NCBI RefSeq assembly: GCF_013340285.1
Contig: NZ_BLVO01000013.1
Location: 1,133,569 to 1,197,568 of the forward strand
Source: Desulfovibrio subterraneus
Lineage (GTDB): Bacteria; Desulfobacterota; Desulfovibrionia; Desulfovibrionales; Desulfovibrionaceae
Reading direction: 5' to 3'
Length of the DNA stretch: 64,000 nucleotides
Shown: one piece after another, positions 23,194 through 32,323 of the stretch
Layout: every line of letters begins with the position of its first letter
Numbering within the stretch: position 1 is the stretch's first letter
The notes under the pieces: model-generated
What the model saw: the letters and a program-made list of their open reading frames with translations, nothing else
What the model was told of the DNA's origin: nothing
Databases searched by the model: none
Position numbers and translations under genes: made by a program

Positions 23194-23439
23194 CCCCTTG
23201 AAGACACAGGAACAAGAGCGTACAAGCCTTTCGTCTTCACAAATCACTTTTTTTTCACAACCCGCCGGAACCCGGATCTTCAAAGATTCGAAAACGTGTA
23301 ACTATCTGAAATAACAAGAAGCAGAAAAAACCATCCACCAGTGGTTTGACCAATTACATTTTGTGTTCCTTTCGCCTTCCCATTGGGATATAGAATGGAA
23401 TTACCCTACTTGCCGCAACTCACAAACAAGGAAACCATC

Positions 23440-24039
23440 ATGGAACACATCACGCTGTTCATTTCCACATATATCAAGATGTTCTTCGTGCTTGCCCCGT
23501 TTTTTGTCATGACCATGTTTCTGGCCCTGACAAAGGACATGCCGGCACAGCGACAGAAGAAAATCGCGCTACGTGTCACCCTTGCAGTTGTCATCATCTG
23601 CATCACCCTGTTCTTCTTCGGTGACACAATCTTTGCCATCTTCGGCATTACGCTGGATTCCTTCCGCATCGGTGCAGGCGCTCTGCTCTTTCTTTCCGCT
23701 GTTGAGCTTGTGCGCGGCACCAAGACAGCCGTGAAGCCGGATCTGGAAGGCGACATAAGCGTTGTTCCGCTTGCCATTCCCATTACGGTTGGCCCCGCCA
23801 CCACCGGTGCCCTGCTCATTCTTGGTGCACAGATGAAGGGGGTTACCGCCTTAGCTGTAGGCACCGCCGCTCTGGTTGCCGCCATCCTTTCTCTGGGCAC
23901 CCTGCTCTACCTTGCCCCCAAGGTGGAGAAGATCATCGGCGGCATCGGCCTTTCCATCATGACCAAGATCACCGGTCTGGTACTGGCAGCTCTTTCCGCG
24001 CAGATCATATTCACCGGCGTAAAGAACTTTCTTTCTTAG
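23440..24039 (+). CDS. MarC-family integral membrane protein
   Basis: 199 residues from the ATG at 23,440 after AAGGAAACC. Six hydrophobic segments are spaced as in the MarC/UPF0056 family, with the conserved GAGALLFLSAVELVRG segment and VPLAIPITVGPATTGALLIL. MarC proteins were once linked to multiple antibiotic resistance, but this is not upheld and their transport role is unknown. It is divergent from lutA and ends in its own terminator. Confidence 0.85.
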   Translation: MEHITLFISTYIKMFFVLAPFFVMTMFLALTKDMPAQRQKKIALRVTLAVVIICITLFFFGDTIFAIFGITLDSFRIGAGALLFLSAVELVRGTKTAVKPDLEGDISVVPLAIPITVGPATTGALLILGAQMKGVTALAVGTAALVAAILSLGTLLYLAPKVEKIIGGIGLSIMTKITGLVLAALSAQIIFTGVKNFLS

Positions 24040-24062
24040 CTTCTCCCACAAAGAACTTTGCG

Positions 24063-24095
24063 GCCCGGATGGTAGAAGTACCTTCCGGGCTTTTC
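24063..24095 (+). terminator. Terminator of marC-like gene
   Basis: GCCCGGATGGTA pairs with TACCTTCCGGGC (24,063-24,090, small mismatch), followed by TTTTCTTTTT. Confidence 0.85.
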
Positions 24096-24315
24096 TTTTT
24101 CCGATCCGCTCTATCCATACTCCGCCATGAACTTCTCTTTGTAGCCCACCTCGTCCCCCGAAGCTTTCCACACCGTCTCTGGCGACCGCTTAAAAGACCG
24201 ATGGCGGACTTGCTTCCGCGCTCCCCTGGACACCCTTGAGCACCGCATTTGAGCTATTACACGTTCCTTCCGGCAGCGGGACCCATCCCCCCTGCCCGTC
24301 CCGCAGAATAATAAA
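24096..24315. other. Intergenic stretch, no gene seen
   Basis: Between the marC terminator and the terminator of the convergent secreted-protein gene. I see no ribosome site with a protein-like frame and no RNA gene. Confidence 0.6.
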
Positions 24316-24317
24316 AA

Positions 24318-24345
24318 AGGCCGGAGCGTTACACTCCGGCCTTTC
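24318..24345 (-). terminator. Terminator of the secreted-protein gene
   Basis: AAGGCCGGAG and CTCCGGCCTT form a 10-bp stem around seven bases; leftward TTTTTTATT follows. Confidence 0.88.
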
Positions 24346-24366
24346 AGAATTCTTATGCAGTGCGGC

Positions 24367-25536
24367 TTAGCCGCTTACATGAACAATACCCAGACGGCTC
24401 TTGATGAACTGCTTCATCAGGTCGTTGATCAGCTCATCTTTATTAAGGTGATCGGCATAGCCCGCATCCTTGATAAGCTTCTGGAACTCGCTGCGGGAAA
24501 GTACGTCGTCCTTGGCAGCCACGAGCTCAACCTTGCGACAGAAGGGCTGCAGAGAAGCCACGAGTTCAGCTTCGGGAGCAGACTCGAAATGCCGCATCTG
24601 CTGTGCAATGTCCTCTGCCGGAGGCAGGTTGGAATCCTCGATGATACGGCGGAAGCCGTCGAGGAAACGCCGCGTACCGGAAATGATGTGGCTGCGCTTT
24701 ACCACGTTGAGATTCGCCCAGCCCGCCTTCAACCATTTGAACACGGTATACTGGGTGGTCCTGCTGCCGGGGCCCTTATCAAAGAATACGGTCACAGTGG
24801 AGGAATCGTACATATACGTGTCCATCCAGCCTATACCACGGGCTGTGGCACCGTCTTCGTTGGTATAGACATAGTCCCAGTTGGTATCCTTGCCGACAAT
24901 CGCTCCCTTCTTGCCGACGGAGGAAGTATCCTGCTGACGGGAGACGGAAACGAACATCCGGTGTCCTTTGTAGGGCATCACGATGAGCAGTCTGTCAAGG
25001 TTATAGCCGTAGTAGGAGCCGCTGAACTCGTCAGGAGTGATTTCCTCGTATTCAACGCCGCGCATAACCACAGGTTCTTCCAGCCCGCCGAGCACTTCCC
25101 ACAACTTTGCCCCCTTGGTGAGGATATCGCTGCCCGCGAGCCAGTGGCCTCTGCGGATGGAGTTGGGAAAGAGTACCGACGGCGGAATGGCCGGATCGTA
25201 GCAATAGCGGACCAGCTTCTCCATGGGAACCTGAATCTCTTCACGCATGAAGATGCCGTATCCCTGCTCGCGCTTGCGGGGCATTTCCTTCTGTGCATCG
25301 GGAGTGTTTGATGCCAGAGCGAAGTCCAGAACAGGGGCAAAGTCGGCTGCATCCACTGCGCCGTTTTTGTCCCTCACGGCCTTGATGAGAGTATCAAGGC
25401 CCGCCTCCACGTCCTTTGCCATGCCGGTTTCTACAGAATCAGCAGCACGGGAATCGTGCAGGGCAACTCCGCAAACCAGAAACGCCATAACAGCAAAACA
25501 GACTATTGATCGGGTAATAATGGAATTTCGAATCAA
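24367..25536 (-). CDS. Secreted protein of unknown function
   Basis: 389 residues. The likely start is a TTG at 25,536 with GGAG upstream, because only this start gives a full signal peptide (SIVCFAVMAFLVCGVALHDS, then AA). The mature protein has a helical N-terminal part, a central beta-rich region (MRGVEYEEITPDEFSGSYYG, then LLIVMPYKGHRMFVSVSRQQ) and a helical C-terminal part with KDDVLSRSEFQKLIKDAGYA, which resembles an EF-hand-like or regulatory helix pair. I recognise no family. It is a single-gene unit. Confidence 0.75.
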   Translation of the reverse strand: MIRNSIITRSIVCFAVMAFLVCGVALHDSRAADSVETGMAKDVEAGLDTLIKAVRDKNGAVDAADFAPVLDFALASNTPDAQKEMPRKREQGYGIFMREEIQVPMEKLVRYCYDPAIPPSVLFPNSIRRGHWLAGSDILTKGAKLWEVLGGLEEPVVMRGVEYEEITPDEFSGSYYGYNLDRLLIVMPYKGHRMFVSVSRQQDTSSVGKKGAIVGKDTNWDYVYTNEDGATARGIGWMDTYMYDSSTVTVFFDKGPGSRTTQYTVFKWLKAGWANLNVVKRSHIISGTRRFLDGFRRIIEDSNLPPAEDIAQQMRHFESAPEAELVASLQPFCRKVELVAAKDDVLSRSEFQKLIKDAGYADHLNKDELINDLMKQFIKSRLGIVHVSG

Positions 25537-25740
25537 GGATGTTCTCCGGAAAGGTCAGAAAAAAGAAGCTGGATGCTCCTTGTGAGCAAAACAGTAATGC
25601 GTTACCTTTAATGCGTCAAGGAACGACAAGGCCGGAAAAAGGGGCTTTTCCGCCCCGGGCAGATGATTCCGAACACGGATGGTGAGGGATGCTGCGGAGA
25701 TGTCATGTAAGGACAATTCCATTGCATGGGGGAAAACACC

Positions 25741-25950
25741 ATGACGTTCGACAGATCCACAATGTGGGATGCCATCACCGCGCTGGCAACGGTTTCCCAT
25801 TCCTACGCGAGCAATAATCAGCGCATGCTGAGCAAGGTTTTCAAAAACCTCAATTCGCTGGGGCTTGCATCGCCTCAAATGCCGCAGACTGTGAGCATAC
25901 ACCCCACCATCGAAGCCACGACCGGCAAAGTCATCAGCAAAATAACCTGA
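25741..25950 (+). CDS. Small hypothetical protein
   Basis: 69 residues from the ATG at 25,741, preceded by GGGGGAAAACACC; an in-frame ATG at 25,726 is possible. It contains MWDAITALATVSHSYASNNQ, then a KVFKNLNSLGLASPQMPQTV stretch. No domain is recognised. It has a plausible composition but little context. Confidence 0.45.
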   Translation: MTFDRSTMWDAITALATVSHSYASNNQRMLSKVFKNLNSLGLASPQMPQTVSIHPTIEATTGKVISKIT

Positions 25951-26210
25951 TTACCGGCCAGCTCTTTCTGCTACCGGAGCATTCGGCCCATCAGCCGGAA
26001 AGAATTCATCATCCGTATACTGGCAGACTACAGGCAGCTCTGCGGGCATGCGTAACGCATGTCCGTGAAGCAGGTTCTGTTGTGTCGAATACAGACGAAT
26101 AAACCTGCTCCCTTCCCCCCCTCCGACGCTCAATCCCCCCCTGTCGGCGTTGCTCCATCTCCTGCTTCCTGCTATTGCGTGGCAAAACAATTCTCCATAG
26201 GAATACCACA

Positions 26211-27107
26211 ATGATCTGGCTACTGATTAAGCTCTATTTCGCGGTCATGATTATCATATCCCTCATCTCGTATTTGCTTTTCTGGTACGAGGAGGGCAGC
26301 CGTCCCTATGGCCCCCATCCGGGTGTCTGCACCCGTGCAGGCTGCATTCTGCGTGGTCTGGGTATGAGCTTGATGAGTCTCATCATGGTTACCGCAACCT
26401 ACCCGTTGGCGTTTTTTCCAACCCGGCTACGTGTAAAAAAACAATCCCCGGCCTCTTCCACCAATCCTCCCATACTGTTTGTTCACGGCCTCTATCACAA
26501 CGCATCGGCATGGCTGGCATACCTCCGCTGGTTCGAACAGGCGGGCTTCTCGAATCTGCACTCTTTTACCTATCTGAGCTTTCTGACCAACGTTGAGCAT
26601 CTGGTGAACAAGCTGGATGAGAATGTAGCCAAACTGGAAGCAAGTGCGCCTGACCACAAACCGGTGCTTGTGGGGCATAGTCTGGGCGGACTCATTATAC
26701 GGGCTTGGCTCTCCCGTGCGGAGAATGATCAACGTGTGGCCGGGGTCATTACCCTTGGTACCCCTCATCAAGGCAGCAAACTAGCCGGATTAGGTGCCGG
26801 AGGCTTGTGCCGCAGCATCATTTTCAGAGGGCCGCTGATTCGTACCATTGAAGCCAACGATATCTCGCCAAGCATCCCCTGCTACAGCCTGTCATCCGCA
26901 CTGGATAACATGGTCCTCCCGCAGGAGGGGCTGCATATCCGCAATGCCGCATGGATTGAAGAACGCACGCCGCTGGTAAGCCACATAGGCATGCTCTACC
27001 ACAAACCCACAGCCCGTCAGGTCCTGGGGATTCTTCGTGATATAGTGGAAGAACAGGTTGAGCCCTGCGATGTGCTTGCAGGTGTGGAAGCTGGCGAAGA
27101 CAGGTAA
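26211..27107 (+). CDS. Membrane-anchored alpha/beta-hydrolase (lipase-like)
   Basis: 298 residues from the ATG at 26,211 with AGGAATACCACA upstream. Two N-terminal hydrophobic segments anchor the protein. The hydrolase part has the oxyanion motif ILFVHGLYHNASAW, the nucleophile elbow LVGHSLGGLIIRAW, and GTPHQGSKLAG as in triacylglycerol lipases and PGAP1-like esterases. Asp in SALDNMVLP and His in VSHIGMLY are plausible triad partners. It probably hydrolyses a lipid or ester in the envelope; the substrate is unknown. Confidence 0.85.
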   Translation: MIWLLIKLYFAVMIIISLISYLLFWYEEGSRPYGPHPGVCTRAGCILRGLGMSLMSLIMVTATYPLAFFPTRLRVKKQSPASSTNPPILFVHGLYHNASAWLAYLRWFEQAGFSNLHSFTYLSFLTNVEHLVNKLDENVAKLEASAPDHKPVLVGHSLGGLIIRAWLSRAENDQRVAGVITLGTPHQGSKLAGLGAGGLCRSIIFRGPLIRTIEANDISPSIPCYSLSSALDNMVLPQEGLHIRNAAWIEERTPLVSHIGMLYHKPTARQVLGILRDIVEEQVEPCDVLAGVEAGEDR

Positions 27108-27193
27108 TACCCTGATGCACTGATTACTGCATAGACAGGGTGCGGCAGAACAGAATGGATGCCCCAGCCGCCGCTGCACTACAGGCGTTTCAA

Positions 27194-28501
27194 TTATGCC
27201 TGCAGCACGCGGGCATAAAGGGCAAGGTAGCCCCGCACCATTCTATCCTGCGTGAACTTGCGGGCATATGCCTCAATACCGGCAGCAACAAGAGCACGGC
27301 GTGTTCCCGCTGAACTGAGCACGGATACGCAGGCATTCACAAAGCCCGGCCAGTCGCCCGCAGGGACAAGAAGGCCGGTTTCACCATGTTGCACCTGCTC
27401 CCGCAGCCCCCCGACATCAAAGGCAACCACGGGACAGCCGAGCGACATGGCTTCCAGCACCACCAGCGGGTGATTATCCGCAATGGTCGGATAAGCAAAG
27501 CAGTCGGCCGCGGCCATGCAAAGCTGCGCGTGTTCACGATCCAGATAGGGCCAGCGTATACAGTCTCCGCCCCTGTCATGCACCTCGCCCCCGACCATGA
27601 AGCCCAACACTCCGTCCGCACGCTGCCGGATGGACTGCCATACTTCCTGCCACCGGTCGCCGGATTTATAGGCGGCCTGCTCTCCCCCATGCGCCATGAA
27701 GAGAACCAGCTTTGCGTCGGGGTCTATGCCAAGCTTCTTTCGGGCCGCACTACGCGTAACGCCCTGCATGGGAGGCTCCACCCCGTTGGGCACCACCGAG
27801 CATGGCATCTGCGGAAGCACGGACCTGACCAGCCCTTTCAGCCAGCCGGAAGGGGAAACGAGCTGCACGCCTGCAAGACGATGCGCCTCGGCCAAGGCTT
27901 TGTGCCGCCTGCGTTGTTCGGTTGTGGCGTTTGCATACCCGCGCGGGCAGGGAGTCAGACAGCCCTCGAAAATTCCGGGGCAGTCGAGCGGATAGGGGCA
28001 GCCCCCCGTCAGAAGGGAACAGTCGTGCAGTGTGATAACGGCGGGCCGTGCCGCTTTGGCGATCGACTCAAGGCAGGCGACCCAATCAAGGGAACCGTGC
28101 ACATGCAGCAACCGCCCTGCCCCCACGGAACCGACATTGGAACCGGTAATGGGACCGGCAATGGATGCCCCGGCTACCGGAGTGTGCGGCATGGTGTTAT
28201 CTTGCGCCGTTCCTGCGTCGTTCACCTCGCAGCTGGCGGAGCAGCGTACGTCACAGGCCTCAAGACCGTACCGGAGCATGGACGCCACCCTTGCGGCACC
28301 GCCACGCCACGCCAACACCGTGTGCATATGCACTCCAAGCAGTGCGCCGTGCAGCACACCTTGCCGTGTATCAGCTGCACACGGGGAGCGGGAAATATCA
28401 TCGGCAGCGTGGTGCGCGTCAGCCTCCGAGCCATCGGCCCCGTGGCAGCCCATATCCAGACCGCCCATACCGGCTCCTTGCATCCCCTCTGTTCTACTCA
28501 T
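27194..28501 (-). CDS. Glycosyltransferase family 4-type protein
   Basis: 435 residues from the ATG at 28,501, overlapping the upstream glycosyltransferase stop by 4 bp (ATGA). The C-terminal half is a GT-B donor domain: KLVLFMAHGGEQAAYKSGDR, then ADNHPLVVLEAMSLGCPVVA and VGGLREQVQHGETGLLVP. The acceptor half includes VITLHDCSLLTGGCPYPLDC with several Cys, a pattern seen in GTs of this subgroup. An unusual N-terminal 90 residues are rich in Ala, Gly, His and Met. It probably adds sugars to a surface polysaccharide with its partner gene. Confidence 0.85.
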   Translation of the reverse strand: MSRTEGMQGAGMGGLDMGCHGADGSEADAHHAADDISRSPCAADTRQGVLHGALLGVHMHTVLAWRGGAARVASMLRYGLEACDVRCSASCEVNDAGTAQDNTMPHTPVAGASIAGPITGSNVGSVGAGRLLHVHGSLDWVACLESIAKAARPAVITLHDCSLLTGGCPYPLDCPGIFEGCLTPCPRGYANATTEQRRRHKALAEAHRLAGVQLVSPSGWLKGLVRSVLPQMPCSVVPNGVEPPMQGVTRSAARKKLGIDPDAKLVLFMAHGGEQAAYKSGDRWQEVWQSIRQRADGVLGFMVGGEVHDRGGDCIRWPYLDREHAQLCMAAADCFAYPTIADNHPLVVLEAMSLGCPVVAFDVGGLREQVQHGETGLLVPAGDWPGFVNACVSVLSSAGTRRALVAAGIEAYARKFTQDRMVRGYLALYARVLQA

Positions 28502-30333
28502 TGCGGTATCCGCTCCAGAAAGTCGTGCTTGAGCGCCCAGAGCAGCAGCGCCTGCGCACGGCACTCTATCATAGGCGAATCCGTCACGCCCGGGGCGGGC
28601 TGAGAGAGGTCAGACACGGACGGGTCAGGCTCAAACGAGTCAGGTAGTGCCGAGTCAGGTAGTGCCGAGTCAGGTAGTGCCGAGTCAGCGTTTCCGAAAC
28701 CGGGTTCCGCGCCGCTTTCAGCAGAAGAGTTTGCCCGTTCTGCCCGTTCTACCTGTCGCATTCTGTCTGCGACAAGTACGGTCAACGCTCCCGCAGAAAT
28801 TCCCTTGCGGGCGCTGAAGAGCATGAACCGGAGAAGCTCCGCATCCACAATATCCGCCACACCTTCATAGACAACCGGCTGCTCGACTCCCCGATACACA
28901 GCCTCACCGGAGCGGCTCCACCTGATCTGCATGTCAGCGGTAAGTCCTGCAGAAGGATACCCGCCGAACAGATCAGCATACGCCGTGCGCAAAGGATGCT
29001 GGGCAGAGCGGAGGGCAGACTCATTCACGGGCAGGCTGTTCAGCCTGTCCCACAGGGCCAGATACTGCCCGATAACGGCTTCCCAGCCGTAGTTTGCCCG
29101 TACATGACGGGCCGCCTGCGCGCCCATACGCCGCCTTGCCTCCGGATCTGCTATCAGCGCATGCAGAGCCCCGGCCAGAGCTGGCACATCCACCACCGTA
29201 CGCTGGGCCATTTCCAGATGCGTAGCGGTATCAAAGACGAGGTGTGACAACATATCAATATCAAGCGTGGCGGCGGGACCGAGCGTCGGCACCAGCAGTC
29301 CCGTTTCTCCATCAACCACAAGATCGCGGTAGCCGTCGTAGTCTGAAGCAACGACAGGCAGCCCCATGGCCCCTGCCTCAAGCAACGTCAGGCCAAACGT
29401 CTCCTGCATGTTATCCACAGGAGACACAAATATATCCGCCGCGCCGTACAGCCTGTTCCGCTCCGTATCGGAGGGAGCAGGAATAACGTGCAGCCGTATG
29501 CCGAGCGCCTTGGCAAAGCCTCCCAGCACATGCGGCGTGGTATCGCCCTGCTGCATGAAACCGGCAACAACCAGATGCAGGGTTTCCTGACCTATCCCCA
29601 TGCGGCCAAGCCGCTGGATAGCGCGCAGCAAGGGCAGCAGGTCCATCTTGGAATAGTGGGAGATGCGGGCAAATGCCAGAAGGATTGTATCATTATCTCC
29701 TGCCCCCAGCCCCGCACGAACAGCATGCCGTGTAGCCCTGTCAGGCAGAGGAAGTGAAGACAGGTCAATGCCGAGAGGAATGCGCTCTATGTCCGGCAAT
29801 GCAAAGCCGTTACATTCCGCGCCATATTCCCTGCCCAGCCGTGCAAAAACGGAAGAAACCATACCCACGGCAGCGCGCGATGTTGCTATCACCACATCCC
29901 GTGCGCTTGTTCCCGCCCACATCTGCTGCAGAAACAGAGGCATATAGCGGGCATAGCTGAGGGTATGGGTACAACCCGTAACGGGAAAAATACGCCGTGC
30001 ATACCGGTTGCGCAGCATGGCGAGCTGGCTGTTATGCAACAGACAGTCTGACAGATGAAAACAGTGAAAATCGTACTGCCTGAGAGCCTGCGGCAACTGA
30101 GCATGAGTACCCAGCACGAACCGACCATCACGCAGCATGCCGCCGAACTCCTTGGCGAGCCGCTCACGCAGGATGGAAAGCTGGTTGTTGTCGGAAAGAT
30201 AGAAATGATACGCGGCAAAGGGGTCTTTCCGTAACAACGCACGGATGAATCCTTCGTTGGCCACGCTGCGGCCCATAATCTCGCCACCCTCGAAAAAAGG
30301 ATGCAAGGTTCCCCAAATACCAGTGTTTTTCAT
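28498..30333 (-). CDS. Large glycosyltransferase with extended C-terminal region
   Basis: About 611 residues; the ATG at 30,333 is the best start by content but has no strong ribosome site. The first 400 residues are a GT-B fold with FARISHYSKMDLLPLLRAIQ, a PVDNMQETFGLTLLEAGAMG donor motif and DGYRDLVVDGETGLLVP. After position 440 a helical domain follows, then an acidic low-complexity tail with three perfect SALPD repeats (15-bp period) and a short conserved end. It overlaps the next glycosyltransferase by 4 bp, suggesting a joint role in glycan synthesis. Confidence 0.8.
   Translation of the reverse strand: MKNTGIWGTLHPFFEGGEIMGRSVANEGFIRALLRKDPFAAYHFYLSDNNQLSILRERLAKEFGGMLRDGRFVLGTHAQLPQALRQYDFHCFHLSDCLLHNSQLAMLRNRYARRIFPVTGCTHTLSYARYMPLFLQQMWAGTSARDVVIATSRAAVGMVSSVFARLGREYGAECNGFALPDIERIPLGIDLSSLPLPDRATRHAVRAGLGAGDNDTILLAFARISHYSKMDLLPLLRAIQRLGRMGIGQETLHLVVAGFMQQGDTTPHVLGGFAKALGIRLHVIPAPSDTERNRLYGAADIFVSPVDNMQETFGLTLLEAGAMGLPVVASDYDGYRDLVVDGETGLLVPTLGPAATLDIDMLSHLVFDTATHLEMAQRTVVDVPALAGALHALIADPEARRRMGAQAARHVRANYGWEAVIGQYLALWDRLNSLPVNESALRSAQHPLRTAYADLFGGYPSAGLTADMQIRWSRSGEAVYRGVEQPVVYEGVADIVDAELLRFMLFSARKGISAGALTVLVADRMRQVERAERANSSAESGAEPGFGNADSALPDSALPDSALPDSFEPDPSVSDLSQPAPGVTDSPMIECRAQALLLWALKHDFLERIPQ
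28637..28681. repeat. Three perfect 15-bp tandem repeats
   Basis: GAGTCAGGTAGTGCC is repeated three times without change (28,637-28,651, 28,652-28,666, 28,667-28,681), with a fourth partial copy. It lies in the tail of the large glycosyltransferase gene and keeps frame, so copy number could change by slippage without ending the protein. Confidence 0.9.
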
Positions 30334-30731
30334 GAAATGAAAAGGACACATATTCCGGCCATTGTCAAACCGGTTTTTCCACGCGCCAGTCTCGCCCGCC
30401 CTCTGCCTTTTTAGCACATTCCTCTTCCTGTCATTCGGTTTCCGGCAATGCTCATGCCACCAGAGGCACATGGTGCCATTTTTCTGACAGCATTATCAAT
30501 TGCCTGAACTCCCGCCGAACCGTCTTGCACTCGTCGGCAGCAAGAAACCTTACAGCAATTCAAACTCTTCTCAGCAAAACCAAGCCCAACAGCTCAAATA
30601 CATTGAAATATCCCGAACCCGGCTAAATACGGGGCCTGATATGGTCCTCATCTTGCAAGGTTAGTGGCAACGCCACGTCTAATTTGAAAGAATGGGCAGA
30701 TTATGCCGTTTCTCCGGGAGGGATTCACGCT
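30334..30731. other. Intergenic stretch between divergent genes
   Basis: About 400 bases between the glycosyltransferase and the GGDEF gene. No convincing gene or RNA was seen. It should hold both promoters, but I could not pick clear -35/-10 pairs. Confidence 0.5.
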
Positions 30732-32201
30732 ATGCGCGGTACTAACAAAAAGACAATGTGGGGCCTCGGACTTCTGCCCGATGATGCCGCCCTCATTGAC
30801 TCGGTCGGCAACACCGAGTTCACTCTTATCTCGTTGCCATCGGGAACCGTCCCTGACGCCGAAGCCATGGACAAGGACGAGCCCTGTATCCTGTGGATAT
30901 CCAAGACAGCATGGGATGAGATCAAAACTCTGCCTCATACGGCCACGCGCCATCTCGATATCATTCCACGCGTTCTTCTGCTCGGCGGCGAATACCGCAT
31001 GGAGGAGCTTGAAGAAGCGCTCGATAACGGCTTTACCGATGTCATCAAACCGCCGTTGACCGAATCACGCATCAAGGACGTGCTCATGCGTACGTCCGAA
31101 ACGCATAATCTGTATCACGACATCATGCGCATGACGCGCGAAATATGTCTTGAACGGGAGCTGCTTGAGCGCAAGAACGACATTCTGTCCTTCATTGTGT
31201 CCTTTCTTTCCCGTGCAACGGAAAGCCTTGAGCCGTCCGAGATTCTGCAAAGCGCCCAGGAAGAGCTTGCCACCCTGCTGCCGATAGCAGCCATGGGTGC
31301 CATATGCTGGGCACCCGGCACAGGGCGTGACCTTGATGCGAGCCTCTATATTTCAGCCAACGATGATCACCCCGCCCGCAAGGAATGGGAAAATCTGCTC
31401 CTCGGCGGCGCTGAAAAACTCTCCGGCAGAAAGGTGAGGAACTACACGAGCGAACAGATCCATTGTCAGGAAGAGGCAGACGACCTTATGCCCGAGCCCG
31501 GCAAGGTGGCCATTCTGCCCCTGAAGACCGCAGGCGAGACATTTGGTGCAGTGGCTCTGCTCTCCCGTTCCGACCTGCATCTGGGCAAAGATCAGGTGCA
31601 GATACTCAAGTCTGCCATGAAGCATCTTGCGCTGGCTTTGAAAAACGCCATGCTCTACCGCCAGATGAAGCAGCATGCCGACCTGGACGGTCTGACGCTC
31701 GTACACAACCGAAGGCACTTTGATAACCGGCTCAAGGAAGAGGTTGACCGGCACATCCGCTATAGTCACCCCCTGTCGCTGCTCATACTGGACATTGACC
31801 ATTTCAAGCAGATCAACGACATGCATGGCCATCAGGCCGGAGACACGGTACTCAAGGAGCTGGCAGCCCTGCTGCGCAGCACGCTGCGCACCACGGACTA
31901 TGTCGCCCGCTACGGCGGAGAGGAGTTCACAATCATCCTCCCGCACACACAGGAAGAACCTGCTGCCCAGCTGGCGGAACGCCTGCGTATCACAGTAGCG
32001 GACTATACGTTCATGCATGAGGCGGTCCGCATTCCGATCACAATCAGCATCGGTCTTTCCAGCCAGAAGGAATCGACGCAGCTTCCCGCAGACCTTATCC
32101 TTGAAGCAGATAAAGCCCTTTACAGGGCCAAGGCGCAGGGAAGAAACAAGGTCTGCATGCCCGACTACTGTCTGAACAAGTGCAGCTCCGCCGCGATCTG
32201 A
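30732..32201 (+). CDS. Diguanylate cyclase with receiver-like and GAF domains
   Basis: 489 residues from the ATG at 30,732 (GGGAGGGATT upstream). Residues about 5-120 look like a degenerate receiver fold ending in FTDVIKPPLTESRI, with no clear phospho-acceptor Asp. A GAF-like domain (LEPSEILQSAQEELATLLPI, then VAILPLKTAGETFGAVALL) follows. The C-terminal GGDEF domain has the active motif RYGGEEF, LDIDHFKQINDMHGH and the inhibitory-site RTTD five residues upstream. It should make c-di-GMP from GTP with product inhibition. A terminator follows. Confidence 0.9.
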   Translation: MRGTNKKTMWGLGLLPDDAALIDSVGNTEFTLISLPSGTVPDAEAMDKDEPCILWISKTAWDEIKTLPHTATRHLDIIPRVLLLGGEYRMEELEEALDNGFTDVIKPPLTESRIKDVLMRTSETHNLYHDIMRMTREICLERELLERKNDILSFIVSFLSRATESLEPSEILQSAQEELATLLPIAAMGAICWAPGTGRDLDASLYISANDDHPARKEWENLLLGGAEKLSGRKVRNYTSEQIHCQEEADDLMPEPGKVAILPLKTAGETFGAVALLSRSDLHLGKDQVQILKSAMKHLALALKNAMLYRQMKQHADLDGLTLVHNRRHFDNRLKEEVDRHIRYSHPLSLLILDIDHFKQINDMHGHQAGDTVLKELAALLRSTLRTTDYVARYGGEEFTIILPHTQEEPAAQLAERLRITVADYTFMHEAVRIPITISIGLSSQKESTQLPADLILEADKALYRAKAQGRNKVCMPDYCLNKCSSAAI

Positions 32202-32276
32202 CACAAGGGGGGCTCAGCTTGACGCCCTTTCGCAAATAAGACAAAACGATCCCCGCATCCCCGATCATTCAAGACA

Positions 32277-32301
32277 GGGGCTGGTTCTTCCGGCCCCTTT
32301 T
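32277..32301 (+). terminator. Hairpin terminator just before the transporter gene
   Basis: GGGGCTGG and CCGGCCCC form a stem with one wobble around TTCTT, followed by TTTT. It ends the GGDEF transcript but lies only 23 bases before the transporter start, so it could also act as an attenuator. Confidence 0.7.
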
Positions 32302-32323
32302 ACTATTTGTGAGGACATGTTTC

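Noticed and set aside
27386..28603. A 405-codon open frame opposite the glycosyltransferase gene
   Set aside because: Shadow of the glycosyltransferase; rich in Arg, Gly and His with no domain.
30600..30731. Possible c-di-GMP riboswitch upstream of the GGDEF gene
   Set aside because: The conserved GEMM core sequence is not present; only a short CCCG/CGGG hairpin is seen.
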